A stretch of 64,000 nucleotides of DNA from JAWKTM01 sp041399085 (GTDB lineage: Bacteria > Planctomycetota > Planctomycetia > Pirellulales > Pirellulaceae), in contig JAWKTM010000027.1 of assembly GCA_041399085.1 (NCBI GenBank), forward strand, positions 27,625-91,624. Direction: 5' to 3'. The position numbers and the translations under genes were made by a program. Shown here one piece after another: positions 47,215 through 57,394 of this stretch; the first letter of the stretch is position 1, and the number at the start of each line of letters is the position of its first letter. The notes under the pieces were generated by a model. The model was not told where the DNA came from, searched no databases, and saw only the letters and a list, made by a program, of their open reading frames with translations.

Positions 47215-49704
47215 ATGTGGCGGTTTAGCGGATGGCGATATCTTGGGGCGATCGTTGGGTTGTGGCTGACGATCGCCGCCGTGGCTCGCGCCGCCGGGGA
47301 TTCCGATTCCGCGTTTCTCGCCGGACTGCGACAGCGGCAACTGTTTTCGCTGGCCGAAGCTTTCTGCCGCGAGCGACTGGCGGACGCCGATTTGCCGCCG
47401 GCATCGCGGGCCGATCTGACAGTCGAGCTGATTCGCACGCAGTCCGAGCGCGCCGCCCACGCACCGGCCGCCGAGCGTGCCGATATGTGGCAGCAGGCTG
47501 ACACGACGGCCGCCGAGTTTCAGCGGTTGCATCGAGACAACCCGCGCGGCGAATTGGTCCAAGTTCAGGCTGCTTTGTCGGCGCTAGCTCGTGGCGAATT
47601 GGCTCGCCAAGAAGCCGAAGTCGCGCCCAACCCAACGGCGGCACTCGAACAAGCTCGCGATGCCCTGCGCGAAGCCGCCTCGCGGCTCGAACAGTTGGAT
47701 CGCCAGCTCAGCGACGAAATCCCGCGTCGCAATCGCCTGCGGCCCGAACCCGGACGGCTCTCGACCGACGAGCTGATCGCCCTGCAAAACAGTGTGCAGT
47801 TGCAGCGAGCCCGAGCGCTCCGCAATCAAGGGCTGTCGTATCCGGCCAGCAGCACCGATCGGATCGCATCGTTGACGGCGGCACTCGATCAATTGGTCGA
47901 GCCGCAACGGCGCGTCGCTCCGGCCGATCCGCTGGACTGGCAGATTCGGCTGGAGCAGATCGAATCGCAACGGTTGCTCGGCAACATCCGCGATGCGGCC
48001 ACGGTGTTGAACAAGCTGATGGCCGATAAACCGCCCGCCGATGTCGAACAGCGGGCGATCGCCGAAACGGCCCGCGTCTACTTGGCCGCTCGGCAACCGG
48101 ATCGAGCGTTCGAGGCGCTCGGCAAGATCGACCGACAACGCACCGCGGCAGCCGACGTGGACCTAGCGCTGCTCGAAGCCCACTTGGCCAAGTGGACAGC
48201 GGCCAATTCGGCGAACGATGAAAAGTCGGCTGACGAGTGGCGGAAGAAGTCGCTGGCGTTGGTCGACTACGTCCAGCAAACGCACGGACCTTATTGGGGG
48301 CGGCGAGCCGAATTGCTGCTGATCCAAGTCGCCGGTCATACGGGCGGCGATGGCGATGTCGAAGTTCTGCGGCGGACGGCGGACAATCTGTATCTAAAAG
48401 GCCAGATGGACGAAGCGCTGGCGGCCTACGATCAAGCGTCCGGGTTGGCTCGGCAGAAAGGGGACGAAGCGGCGGCGTTCGACTTGGCTTACAAAGCCGC
48501 CATGCTTCAGCAGCAACGCCAGAATCTGGCCGACAGCCGCGAACGACTTCAGCGGCTCAGCACCGACATGGCCCAGCATTCGGCGGCGGCGAAGGCTCAT
48601 TTGTTGGCGGCTTGGATGGCGGCTCAACTGGTGCGAGCTCGGCAGTTGGAGCTGAACGAATACTTGGCCGATTTGGAAACACAGCGGCGACTGTGGCCCG
48701 CCGATGCGACGACCGATCAAGCGCGTCTGTGGCAAGCGGCCGTGCTCGAACAGCAGCAGGCTTGGCACGCCGCCGCGTCGATTTACGAGGAAGTGCCGCC
48801 GCAATCGGCTCAGTTTGCGGATGCCTTGACAGCGGCGGCGCGGAACGTCCGGCGGCTGCTGGCCGAGCCTGCTGCGTCCGATTCGCAATCGCCGATCGCG
48901 GGGCATTTGAGTTACTTGGAGACGATTGCCGGCAGCGATGCGGCGTCGGTCGAACTGCGACGGCAAGCGGCACTGATGGCGGCCGAGGTGGCTTTGCAAC
49001 TGCCGACGGGCGGCTACGCTCGGGCCGAACGGGCGCTGACGATGGCTTTTGGCGACAAGCTCGATGGCGTCGATGAGCAGACGGTCGCCGCGCGATCACT
49101 CATGTTGTTAGCGCTCGCTGGGCAGCCCGCTCGGCGGTCGGCGGCTCAAGCGTTGTTGGACGAGCTGCGAGGCAATTCGCCGGTCCAGTTGTTGGCTGTC
49201 GTGCAAGGTTTGGCCGAAACGGCGGACGCGGCCAACGATCGCTTGGCCGGTGAATTGGCCGAGATGCAGTTGCAGGTGATCGATTCGTTGGGCGAATCGC
49301 GGCGGTCGTTGTCGGCCGCGGATCAGGACAGGCTGCTGCATTTGCAAGCGGCGGCTTTCGCCCGAGCTGGCAGGACGGTCGACGCCATCAAGCTGTACGA
49401 GCAACTCGTCGAATCGCATCCCGATGACGGCGAAGTCCGCGAGCGGTTCGCCGGGCTGCTTCTGGATAGTACCGATGCGAAGTTGTTAGAACGCGCTCTT
49501 GAGCAATGGCGAATCGTGGCGGCTCGCAGCCGACCGGACACCGACCGTTGGTGGTCGGCCAAGTATCACGTTGCGCTGGCTCAGTTCAAAACGGGCGACA
49601 AGTCCGGCGCGGCGAAGCTGATTCGGTATCTCCAGGCGACCAAGGGTTTGGGCGACGCGGCGTCGGCGGCGCGGTTCGCGAATCTCCTGAAGCGATGCGA
49701 GTAG
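47215..49704 (+). CDS. Large exported TPR-repeat protein
   Basis: Protein of 829 aa with a signal peptide (RYLGAIVGLWLTIAAVARA). The remainder is nearly all helical and rich in Ala, Leu, Gln and Arg, with repeated TPR-like units (for example QMDEALAAYDQASGLARQKGDEAAAFDLAYKAAMLQQQ and RTVDAIKLYEQLVESHPDDGEVRERFAGLLLD). Probably a periplasmic scaffold or interaction protein; no catalytic motif is seen. The window's planctomycete context suggests an envelope-associated role, but that is only inference. It follows the small membrane protein by 14 bp. The start is close to 47215; no strong RBS. Confidence 0.78.
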   Translation: MWRFSGWRYLGAIVGLWLTIAAVARAAGDSDSAFLAGLRQRQLFSLAEAFCRERLADADLPPASRADLTVELIRTQSERAAHAPAAERADMWQQADTTAAEFQRLHRDNPRGELVQVQAALSALARGELARQEAEVAPNPTAALEQARDALREAASRLEQLDRQLSDEIPRRNRLRPEPGRLSTDELIALQNSVQLQRARALRNQGLSYPASSTDRIASLTAALDQLVEPQRRVAPADPLDWQIRLEQIESQRLLGNIRDAATVLNKLMADKPPADVEQRAIAETARVYLAARQPDRAFEALGKIDRQRTAAADVDLALLEAHLAKWTAANSANDEKSADEWRKKSLALVDYVQQTHGPYWGRRAELLLIQVAGHTGGDGDVEVLRRTADNLYLKGQMDEALAAYDQASGLARQKGDEAAAFDLAYKAAMLQQQRQNLADSRERLQRLSTDMAQHSAAAKAHLLAAWMAAQLVRARQLELNEYLADLETQRRLWPADATTDQARLWQAAVLEQQQAWHAAASIYEEVPPQSAQFADALTAAARNVRRLLAEPAASDSQSPIAGHLSYLETIAGSDAASVELRRQAALMAAEVALQLPTGGYARAERALTMAFGDKLDGVDEQTVAARSLMLLALAGQPARRSAAQALLDELRGNSPVQLLAVVQGLAETADAANDRLAGELAEMQLQVIDSLGESRRSLSAADQDRLLHLQAAAFARAGRTVDAIKLYEQLVESHPDDGEVRERFAGLLLDSTDAKLLERALEQWRIVAARSRPDTDRWWSAKYHVALAQFKTGDKSGAAKLIRYLQATKGLGDAASAARFANLLKRCE

Positions 49705-49840
49705 CCCGCGCCGTGTCGCTTGCCCGCGCGCGGATCGCAAGCCACAATGGCTACGTTTGCCTTGCCCTTCTTCGATCGTCGCGGTTGATTCCACCGCTGT
49801 ATTCGCGCCGCCTTTCTCGTTGTATTACGCCGAGCGTCCC

Positions 49841-50677
49841 ATGCCGATTTCCGTACGCTGCACGTGTGGCCAGAGTTTCCAAGCCAAGGATGCGCTGGCC
49901 GGCCGAACGGCCAAATGTCCCAAGTGTGCTCAGCCGATCTTGATTCCGTCGCCCACGCCACCGGCTGGAAGCGGGATGGACGACGATCTGTGGGACGAGA
50001 TCGGATTGGCGCCGCCCGTAGCCGGCCCGCAATGCCCGCATTGCTCGGCCGAGTTGAAACCGGGCGCGATTCTCTGCGTTTCCTGCGGCACGAATCTCCA
50101 AACCGGCGAACGCTTTTCCACGCTGGTGGGCGATCCCGAAGAGCGAGCCCGCACTGGCGAATCTTTCGGCAACCGCGACTTGGACCGCGCCGCCCGGCGG
50201 ATGGAGGAAGATCAGGAACTGCAAGACAGCCTGGGCACCGGCATGCCCTGGTGGGTATTACTGCTAATCTTCCTGGGGATTTGCACGTTCATCACCGCCA
50301 TGTTGTTGATCCCCAAGAGTTTGGTGATGTATGTATCCGCGATGCTGCTGTTCATCGGAGGCGGCTTAACGTCCTTTGTCGCGGCCGTGTGGATCACCGT
50401 CATTGCATTCCAAGAGAGCACGTCCAAGGGAGTTATGTGCCTCTTAGTGCCGTTCTACATGTTCTACTATGTGTTTACCAATTGGGACGAAGTCGGTGGA
50501 CTCTTTATCATTTGGCTCATTGGTAATGGCGTGAACACCGTAGGTTACGTAATGTTCTTCCTCGCAAGCTTGTTTGGCGGGGACGACGACGAATTCAGTC
50601 GTCGGGAGATTATGCCACGTCCCGCGATGGTTGCATCGCGTGAAGTTGGCGAGTGGGCTCCTGTTACCGCAAGCTAG
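49841..50677 (+). CDS. Zinc-ribbon membrane protein
   Basis: Protein of 278 aa from ATG 49841 (MPISVRCTCGQSFQAKDALAGRTAKCPKCAQPI), a CxCGxxF...CPxC double-knuckle typical of planctomycete proteins. A second ribbon follows: CPHCSAELKPGAILCVSCGTNLQTGERF. After a charged linker, four membrane spans run from about residue 132 (WWVLLLIFLGICTFITAMLLIP... VMYVSAMLLFIGGGLTSFVAAVWITVIAFQ... FYMFYYVF... GLFIIWLIGNGVNTVGYVMFFLASLF). Function unknown; the ribbons probably bind zinc for protein interaction. The 137-bp gap from the TPR gene could hold its promoter. Confidence 0.85.
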   Translation: MPISVRCTCGQSFQAKDALAGRTAKCPKCAQPILIPSPTPPAGSGMDDDLWDEIGLAPPVAGPQCPHCSAELKPGAILCVSCGTNLQTGERFSTLVGDPEERARTGESFGNRDLDRAARRMEEDQELQDSLGTGMPWWVLLLIFLGICTFITAMLLIPKSLVMYVSAMLLFIGGGLTSFVAAVWITVIAFQESTSKGVMCLLVPFYMFYYVFTNWDEVGGLFIIWLIGNGVNTVGYVMFFLASLFGGDDDEFSRREIMPRPAMVASREVGEWAPVTAS

Positions 50678-50692
50678 TGATGGTGAGAGCCG

Positions 50693-52198
50693 ATGAAGCC
50701 CGCGATTGTGCTCCTGGGTCGGATAACATGTTTCAACTGGATGCTCGGGTTGCAGGTCGCGATAGCAGTTATTGCCGGTGGCAACGTAGCTGACGCCGCC
50801 GACCGACCCAATATCCTGATCCTGCTGGCCGACGACTTGGGGTACGGCGAACTTGGCTGCCAAGGCAACCCGCAGATTCCCACGCCTCATATTGATTCGA
50901 TCGCCGCCGGCGGAGTTCGGTTTACCAATGGTTATGTGACCGCCCCGTTCTGTGCGGCTTCGCGAGCCGCGTTGCTGACGGGCCGATATCAGACGCGATT
51001 TGGATTCGAGTTCAATCCGATTGGGGCGGCCAACGAAGATCCACGTATCGGCTTGCCGCGCGAGGTGCGTACCTTCCCCGAGCAACTGCACGATCAAGGA
51101 TATGCCACCGGGTTGATCGGCAAGTGGCACTTGGGCGGCACGGCGGCTTATCACCCGCAGCGCCGCGGCTTCGATGAGTTCTTTGGCTTCTTGCACGAAG
51201 GCCATTTCTTTGTGCCGCCGCCCTATCAAGGTGTCACCACGATGCTGCGCCGCCGAGCGTTGCCGGACGGTGGGCAGGGCCGTTGGACCAGCGCCGATGG
51301 ACGTCTCACGCTGTCGACTCATATGGGACATAATGAGCCGCCTTATGATACGAATAATCCTTTGCTGAGAAGCAGTCAGCCGGTCGATGAGATAGCCTAT
51401 CTAACCGATGCCTTCACCCGCGAAGCCGCCGACTTTATCGACCGCAATCACGAGCGGCCCTTCTTGCTATATTTGGCCTACAACGCCGTGCATAGCCCGC
51501 TACAGGGCGCGGACGATTATATGCGGCTGTTCGAATCGATCGACGACGTGCATCGTCGTATATTCGCCGCCATGCTGGCCAATCTGGACGACAGTGTCGG
51601 CAAGGTGCTGGCTAAATTGCGAGAGCACAAGTTGGATGAGAACACGCTGATCTTCTTCCTCAGCGATAACGGCGGGCCCACTCGCGAACTCACCTCCAGT
51701 AATCTGCCATTGCGTGGCGAGAAGGGGGACCTGTACGAAGGCGGCATTCGGGTTCCGATGATGGTTCAATGGAAAGGCCATCTACCGGCGGGCCGCGTCG
51801 AGCACCGGATGGTCAGCTCGCTCGATATCGCCGCCACATCGCTCGCCGCGGCCAATGGAAACGCTGCCAAGTTAGACGCAGCCAAGCTGGACGCGAACCA
51901 ACTGGACGGCGTCAACCTACTGCCTCATCTAACGGCCGAATCCCCAACCGCCGCACCGCCGATCCACGACATGCTTTATTGGCGAGTCGGCAACAAGGCA
52001 GCCTGTCGATCCGGCGACTGGAAACTGGTCCGCTCGCCCCGTCGCGGCGCTGGCGAATGGGAGCTTTACAACTTGGCCGCCGACATCAGCGAAACCCACA
52101 ACCTAGCCGCCAAGCACCCCGACCGCGTCAAAGCTCTGCAAGCCGCCTGGCAGTCGCTCGACTCGCAAATGATCGCCCCTCTCTGGGGCTCGCGTTGA
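50693..52198 (+). CDS. Exported formylglycine-dependent sulfatase
   Basis: Protein of 501 aa. A signal peptide (about 1-36, ending DAADRP) leads to PNILILLADDLGYGELGCQGNP (metal-binding Asp47/Asp48). The FGly motif is CAASR (Cys87), a C-x-A-S-R form needing an anaerobic- or FGE-type maturase. Then LLTGRYQTRFGFEFNPIGA, TGLIGKWHLGG (Lys/His), and TLIFFLSDNGGP (Asp/Asn metal ligands). The length is usual for bacterial arylsulfatase-A-type enzymes. It would remove sulfate esters from polysaccharides in the periplasm or at the surface. The frame is clean. It sits 16 bp after the zinc-ribbon gene. Confidence 0.93.
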   Translation: MKPAIVLLGRITCFNWMLGLQVAIAVIAGGNVADAADRPNILILLADDLGYGELGCQGNPQIPTPHIDSIAAGGVRFTNGYVTAPFCAASRAALLTGRYQTRFGFEFNPIGAANEDPRIGLPREVRTFPEQLHDQGYATGLIGKWHLGGTAAYHPQRRGFDEFFGFLHEGHFFVPPPYQGVTTMLRRRALPDGGQGRWTSADGRLTLSTHMGHNEPPYDTNNPLLRSSQPVDEIAYLTDAFTREAADFIDRNHERPFLLYLAYNAVHSPLQGADDYMRLFESIDDVHRRIFAAMLANLDDSVGKVLAKLREHKLDENTLIFFLSDNGGPTRELTSSNLPLRGEKGDLYEGGIRVPMMVQWKGHLPAGRVEHRMVSSLDIAATSLAAANGNAAKLDAAKLDANQLDGVNLLPHLTAESPTAAPPIHDMLYWRVGNKAACRSGDWKLVRSPRRGAGEWELYNLAADISETHNLAAKHPDRVKALQAAWQSLDSQMIAPLWGSR

Positions 52199-52362
52199 GT
52201 CTTTCGACCGCTGCTTTGCCACTGCAATTCGGACGAGTGGTAGACTGGCATGTGTGAACGATGGTCCGAGATTATCGGACCGAGATAAAGACGCTACACA
52301 TTGAATTGGACGAACAACAGACGCAACGATTAAGACACCCTACGCGAAGGATGCGATCCGCA

Positions 52363-53157
52363 ATGATTCAACGAAACACCATTACGTGTGGCGACGCTCA
52401 CAAACTCTTGGCCGAGGTCTCCGACAATTCCGTTGACTTAATCATCTGCGATGGCCCATACGGCGTTACACAAAATGAATGGGATCGGGTTTCCTCGATT
52501 CAGAATTACAATCTTGACCTAATTGAGCGGTTTTCAGCAAAACTCAAAGATGGGGGCGCATTGTACCTGTTTGGAAAGCCGGACTGCATCGACTTTATTG
52601 ATTATCGTCCCTTTTTGAATTTGCGTTCGAAAATCGTCTGGTATCAACCCAGTCGCCTCGCTCAGGGGCGTCTGAACTTCACCAATAACTACGATGTGAT
52701 CTGCTACTTCATAAAAGGAAAGAAGCCGGCGACGTTCAACTTGGACGACATCAGGGTCGCACAGCTTGTCGAGCTAGAGCACCGTCTACGCTGTGAGAAA
52801 GTGCCTTCCGTACGCAATGGTCAATACGGCAAGACAAAATTCAATGACAAGGGAAAGAATCCAGGTGATGTCTGGGGAGACATCAAACAATTGACGTACA
52901 AGTCGAAAGAACTTGTGTGCCGCGACGCGCTGAATACGATTCAGAAGCCCGAAAAGCTAATCGAACGGCTTGTTCTTGCGAGTTCAAACGCCGGAGATCT
53001 TGTACTTGATCCATTTGCCGGCGTGGGCACTTGCCCTGTCGTATGCCGCAGACATGAGCGAGATTTTATTGCGTTTGAACTCAACCCCGCGTTTGTCCAG
53101 TGTGGAAACACTCGCCTCAATTCCGAAGTCGCGAAATGGGCGTTGCTGAATTCTTGA
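52363..53157 (+). CDS. DNA amino-methyltransferase (N6/N4, beta-class order), motif IV DGPY
   Basis: The ATG at 52363 (MIQRNTITCGDAHKLLAEV) is preferred; the open frame extends to 52261, with an ATG at 52351. Catalytic motif IV reads DLIICDGPYG (Asp30-Gly-Pro-Tyr33), where most members have DPPY or SPPY. Motif I (DPFAGVGT, Asp216) lies after it, so the order is beta class. RPFLNLRSKIVWYQPSRLAQGRLNFTNNYDVICYFIKG is typical of N6-adenine or N4-cytosine enzymes. The gene is clearly more AT-rich than both flanks, pointing to transfer. The endonuclease candidate starts one base after its stop. Confidence 0.9.
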   Translation: MIQRNTITCGDAHKLLAEVSDNSVDLIICDGPYGVTQNEWDRVSSIQNYNLDLIERFSAKLKDGGALYLFGKPDCIDFIDYRPFLNLRSKIVWYQPSRLAQGRLNFTNNYDVICYFIKGKKPATFNLDDIRVAQLVELEHRLRCEKVPSVRNGQYGKTKFNDKGKNPGDVWGDIKQLTYKSKELVCRDALNTIQKPEKLIERLVLASSNAGDLVLDPFAGVGTCPVVCRRHERDFIAFELNPAFVQCGNTRLNSEVAKWALLNS

Positions 53158-53158
53158 T

Positions 53159-53656
53159 ATGTCGCGCGAAGTATACAAGAAGGTCGTCGATCTAGTGCTG
53201 AGTGCCGCGGAACTGGCGAAGACCGTCGGCATCCGGGACATCCTACAACCTGGACTCATAAAGGAAATGATCGTGGCCGAAACCTTAGGCCATGAGATCA
53301 TTCATTCCAAAAGAGCCGCCGATGCCCGCGATGCAAACGATCCCGCCATTCAGTACGAATACTTGACGTGCAAGGAAGGTGGGTCGGGCCAACTCGATCG
53401 GATGTTTAAGGAGCCACCGGGCAAGCGCACCGAGTCCCTAAATCGCATCTGGAGAAACAAGAAGATCTATCTGGCCGTGTTCTTCAAATCCAACCCAACG
53501 AAGATAAAAACCATTTACGAGTTGGAGCCGAGCGTGGTTGCATCGGAAACGGAACGAAAGCTCGATCGAAGCCGCAACGCGATTTCTCATGTTGGCTTTT
53601 CCGAGAATTGGGCGCGGCAAAATGGTGTATTAGTGTACCAGGACGATGGTGCTTAG
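53159..53656 (+). CDS. Candidate type II restriction endonuclease partnered with the methyltransferase
   Basis: Protein of 165 aa; its ATG lies one base after the methyltransferase stop (TGATATG), so translation is coupled. I do not recognise the family by name. Polar, mixed alpha/beta composition; Glu41, Asp61, Glu67 and Lys72 (ETLGHEIIHSKRAADARDANDPAIQYEYLTCKEGG) could form a PD-(D/E)xK-like active site, but the DPAIQYEYLTCK spacing is not a textbook match. Position next to a solitary methylase, small size and shared AT-rich composition are the main evidence. It could also be a methylation-related accessory protein. Confidence 0.55.
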   Translation: MSREVYKKVVDLVLSAAELAKTVGIRDILQPGLIKEMIVAETLGHEIIHSKRAADARDANDPAIQYEYLTCKEGGSGQLDRMFKEPPGKRTESLNRIWRNKKIYLAVFFKSNPTKIKTIYELEPSVVASETERKLDRSRNAISHVGFSENWARQNGVLVYQDDGA

Positions 53657-53738
53657 CGTCCGGTTTCGATGAAGGTCGCGGTTGGCGCCGTGCGACTTGC
53701 GAGTGTCGCCGGGGAGTATCCGCGGACCGCATCTTGAA

Positions 53739-55170
53739 TTAAACCACTTCCAATTGTGGTGCCGGTTCATCGTCGGACGTTGGTTCGGGGGCGGGCTCGT
53801 GTTCGATTACTCGCATGGTTCGCCAGCGGCCTTGGAGGAAGCGGATGGCGTAGGCGGTTGCTTGGGCCCAGGTCCAGAGGGTGATGACGGTCCACCACCA
53901 ATACAAACCGCCGCCTGCCGCCGAGCCGATCCAGCCCACGATGACGCCGGCGCAAGATACCACGATCGTGGCGATCAGCACGTACCAGGTGTCGCCGGCG
54001 CTTTGATCGCCCGACGAACACCATTTGAATCGCATCGAACAGGCAGAAGGCCGCTCCGAATCGCAATAACACGATCGTCACGGCTCGCACTTGAGCGTAC
54101 TCGACCGGATCGCCGCCCATCGCATAACCTGCCAGCAACACATCAGGCACGATCAGATATAACACCCCGAACGCTCCGGTGTAGAACAGCCCCAATGTAA
54201 GAGCGCTCCAAGTCGTGCGGGCTGCCAATTCCGGCTGGCCTTGGGCGATCCGTTGGCCTACCAACGTACTAACGGCGATCGACAAACCGACCAGTGGGAT
54301 AAATGCCACGCTATTAATACTGAGAGCCACGGTTGTGGCGGTCATGGCATCGGTGCCGAGTCCCCGCATCTTCATTAACACCAGTGTGAACGCGCTCCCT
54401 TCGACCAACATCTGCAATCCGCTGGGCGCTCCGTAACGCACCATCCGCCAGATCAGCGGCCAGTCGAACCGGCGGCCGGCGCGAAGTTGGTAGATCGTGG
54501 CGTTCTCGCCGCGGTGAATTAGCCACCAATAAATGACCAGCTTGAACCAATGCGAAGCGACCGTGGCCCAAGCCGCCCCGGCCATCCCGAGCTCGGGCAG
54601 ACCGAACTTGCCGAAGATCAACGCGTAATCCAGCACGGCGTTTATCAGTGTGGCGCTGACGTCGGTCAGCATCACGATCCGCGTTTCGCCTCGGCCGGTG
54701 AAGAATGTGGACACCGCCCCCGAGATCACGGCGGCTCCCGATCCCAGTGTGAGAATGCGGAAGTAGACGATCTCATAATGCCGCACGATCGGCTCTTCGC
54801 CCGCCGCATGAAACAACCACGGAGCCAGCGGAATCGCTAACAGGAATAAAGGCGTCACTAACACACCCAGCCAAGCGGCTTGGCCGATCGTGGCTCCGAT
54901 GCGTTCGGGCCGTTTCGCGCCGTGATACTGAGCCACGAACGTATTGGCGTAGGTCGCCACGCCAATCGGGAAACAGACCATCGTCCAGTGCAGCATGCCG
55001 GCGGGCATCGCGGCCGCCATCGCTTGTTTCGAGTGCCAGAACAGAAACAACCGATCGACGAACAGCATTAGAGAGAAGAAGCCGGTGCTGATGACCAGCG
55101 GCAACGCCACGCGCAGCACGTCGCGCCCGCCGCAGGTTCGCGTCCACCAGCTTGTTTGTTCGTCGGCCAT
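53739..55170 (-). CDS. MATE-family multidrug/cation antiporter (frameshift near C-terminus)
   Basis: ATG 55170 (MADEQTSWWTRTCGGRDVLRVALPLVISTGFFSLMLFVDRLFLF). It has the MATE N-half (ANTFVAQYHGAKR, GATIGQAAWLG) and repeated membrane spans. Near 54020 the frame turns into Arg-rich nonsense; the true end continues in a second frame as GAGDTWYVLIATIVVSCAGVIVGWIGSAAGGG... QPQLEVV to the stop at 53739. Two missing G bases (in GTCGGGCG and AAAGCGCC) restore FVGAIKGAGDTWYV. Repaired length is about 477 aa, 12 spans. Exports drugs or organic cations with Na+ or H+. Divergent from the phosphatase gene. Confidence 0.9.
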
Positions 55171-55337
55171 CGTCGCGTTCCGCCAGATCGTGTGCGTTCA
55201 TCCTGTTCCGCAGCCCATCTTAGACGCGTTGGGCAAGTGGCGGTTCGCCGTTTTCGGCGGCTGGGCTACGATGCCTTGGTCCCGCGACGAAAATCGAGCC
55301 GGCGACACGACCTCTTGTCCTTGCCCGAGGCCATTTC

Positions 55338-56003
55338 ATGAAACTGTTCTTAATCCGCCACGCTCAATCGGCCAACAATGCGTTGCCCGAACATCAACGG
55401 ATCGAAGACCCGCCGATCACGGACCTGGGGCACCGGCAAGCCGCCGCGTTGGGCCAGTGGATGGGGACGGCTCGGCTGACGCATTTGGTCGCGAGTCCGT
55501 TTCGCCGCTCGCTGCAAACGGCCGAGTACGTGCATCGAACGACGGGCTTGGTGCCCGAAGTATGGGTCGATCTGCACGAGCAGGGCGGCTGTTATTCCGG
55601 TTGGGAGCCGCATGCTTACGAAGGCCGCCCCGGCATGTCGCACGTCGAGATTTCGGCGCAGTTTCCCGGCTGGATCATTGAATCGGCGATCGATCACACG
55701 GGCTGGTGGAAATCGCAGCCTTACGAGTCGTTCGATCAAGCGCGCGAGCGAGCTCGGCGGTTGATCGGTCGGACGAAGGAGCAGTTTGCCGCGACCGATG
55801 CCCATGTGGCTTATGTGATGCATGCGGACTTCAAGCGGCTGGTGCTGGCCGAGTTGTTCGCCGACACCCTGGCTCGCGATGCGCACTGGCCGACCGGCAT
55901 CTATAACACGGCGGTCTCGGTCGTGGAAATCTCACCGCGCCGCATCCGCTTGGATCAATACAACAGCACGGGACACTTGGCGTTCGAGTTGGTGTCGGGT
56001 TAG
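55338..56003 (+). CDS. Histidine phosphatase (phosphoglycerate-mutase-like) family protein
   Basis: Protein of 221 aa. The catalytic RHAQ motif (Arg7-His8-Ala9-Gln10) follows the N-terminal strand MKLFLI, with ITDLGHRQAAALGQWM, VASPFRRSLQTAEYV (second Arg) and AYVMHADFKRLVLAE, holding the second His. The family includes phosphoglycerate mutases and broad phosphatases; the length and the variant RHAQ rather than RHGE favour a phosphatase acting on a small phosphorylated compound. No signal peptide. It stands between the MATE gene and the aldolase, with about 195 bp before the latter. Confidence 0.85.
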   Translation: MKLFLIRHAQSANNALPEHQRIEDPPITDLGHRQAAALGQWMGTARLTHLVASPFRRSLQTAEYVHRTTGLVPEVWVDLHEQGGCYSGWEPHAYEGRPGMSHVEISAQFPGWIIESAIDHTGWWKSQPYESFDQARERARRLIGRTKEQFAATDAHVAYVMHADFKRLVLAELFADTLARDAHWPTGIYNTAVSVVEISPRRIRLDQYNSTGHLAFELVSG

Positions 56004-56197
56004 GAAGCACGCGCGAAGAGTTGCCGAAGGTAGCGGTTGGACGCTGCCAGCGGCGAACTATTTGCAGCAATCTGGTGCGATGCAAGTTGCCACCGTCACA
56101 TGATGCGGGCATGATGAAGTCTCGCGCCGGATGCCAGCGTCCGGGCGACTCCCTCCACGTTTTGCATCCCGCCCCGTTCATCTCGCAAGGATCCGCC

Positions 56198-57155
56198 GTG
56201 ATTTCACCTCCGCTGACCGGATTGATCGCTGCCGTTTATACGCCGTTTGACGCCGATGGCGAATTGCGAGTGTCGATGATCGAACGCCAAGCTCAAGGGC
56301 TGATCGAATCGGGCGCGAGCGGCGTGTTCGTGGCGGGGACGACGGGCGAGAGTCATTCGCTGTCGATGGACGAGCGGATCGAGTTGGCTCGGCGGTGGGC
56401 GGACGTGGTGAGCGGCACGCCGCTGAAGCTGGTGATTCATGTCGGCCACAATAGTTTGCCGGAAGCGGTCGTGTTGGCTCGGCAAGCGGCACAAATCGGT
56501 GCCGATGCGATTGCGGCGCTCGCTCCGAGCTATTTCAAGCCAGCGTCGGTCGAGCAGTTGGTCGACTTCTGCGAACCGTTGGCGCGGGCTGCTGGCGACA
56601 CGCCGTTTTACTATTACGACATTCCCGGCATGACCGGCGTGGTGTTACCGATGGCTCGGTTTCTGGAGCAAGGCAAATCGCGGATTCCGACGCTGCGCGG
56701 CATGAAGTACTCGAACGGAAATCTGCCGCAGCTTCAGGAATGTTTGCGGCTGGGCGAAGGCGAGTTCGACGTTCTGTTTGGGTCGGACGAAGCGTTGTTG
56801 GCCGCGTTGGCGTTGGGAGTGCGTGGCGGTGGGTGCGACGTACAACTTTGCCGCGCCGCTTTATCTGCGCGTGATCGAAGCGTTCGAAGCCGGCGACTGG
56901 ACGACCGCTCGCCGCGAACAGGCTCGCAGCGTCGAGCTGGTCAACTTGCTGTATCGCTACGGCTTTCTTCCGGCCAGCAAACGGCTGATGGCGATGCTGG
57001 GCATCGACTGCGGCCAAGTTCGCTCGCCGTTGCCACCACTGAATCCCGTCCAAGAGACCGAGCTGTTCCAAGCTCTACAGCGGTTGGACATGTTCGGCGA
57101 GCGATTGCAATTGCCGATCGAAAAGCCGTCGGCCAAGACCGTTCCCGCCATCTAA
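56198..57155 (+). CDS. N-acetylneuraminate-lyase-like aldolase (DHDPS superfamily), frameshifted
   Basis: GTG start at 56198 with GCAAGGA upstream. It has the TIM-barrel blocks LTGLIAAVYTPFDADGELRVSMI, GVFVAGTTGESHSLS, VIHVGHNSLPEAVVLARQAAQIGADAIAALAPSYFKP, PFYYYDIPGMTGV and LRGMKYSNGN (Schiff-base Lys). After FGSDEALLAALALGVRG the frame is lost; the end (GATYNFAAPLYLRVIEAFEAGDW... to 57155) lies in another frame. Two missing bases near 56833 would give VRGGVGATYN. YYYDIP and GATYNFAAPLY point to N-acetylneuraminate or related lyases cleaving a sugar acid to pyruvate. Repaired length about 320 aa. Confidence 0.85.
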
Positions 57156-57394
57156 CCTTCGGGATTGAGCGACGCGGTTGGGAATTTGGTGCCCGCGTAG
57201 AAGCATCCGAATAACGCCGCCGCAACGATGAACGTGGAAACCAAATCGGCGGGCGTCAGACACGTAGCCACCGCGACGCAGATGGTCAGGGCAGTTAGCC
57301 AACGGGCCTGAGCGAGGCGAAGCAAGCGAGACGCTACGGCAGCAGCAGCCAGCAACACACAAAGAGCGATTTCTAACGCGCCAATCAAGAACAT
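57152..57394 (-). CDS. Small three-span membrane protein
   Basis: Protein of 80 aa, ATG 57394 (MFLIGALEIALCVLLAAAAVASRLLRLAQARWLTALTICVAVATCLTPADLVSTFIVAAALFGCFYAGTKFPTASLNPEG). Three hydrophobic helices; TPADLVSTFIVAAALFGCFYAGTK has a tatC-like TPxDxxS flavour, but the match is too short to assign. Converges on the aldolase gene (4-bp overlap). Planctomycete hypothetical membrane proteins of this size are common. Confidence 0.5.
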   Translation of the reverse strand: MFLIGALEIALCVLLAAAAVASRLLRLAQARWLTALTICVAVATCLTPADLVSTFIVAAALFGCFYAGTKFPTASLNPEG

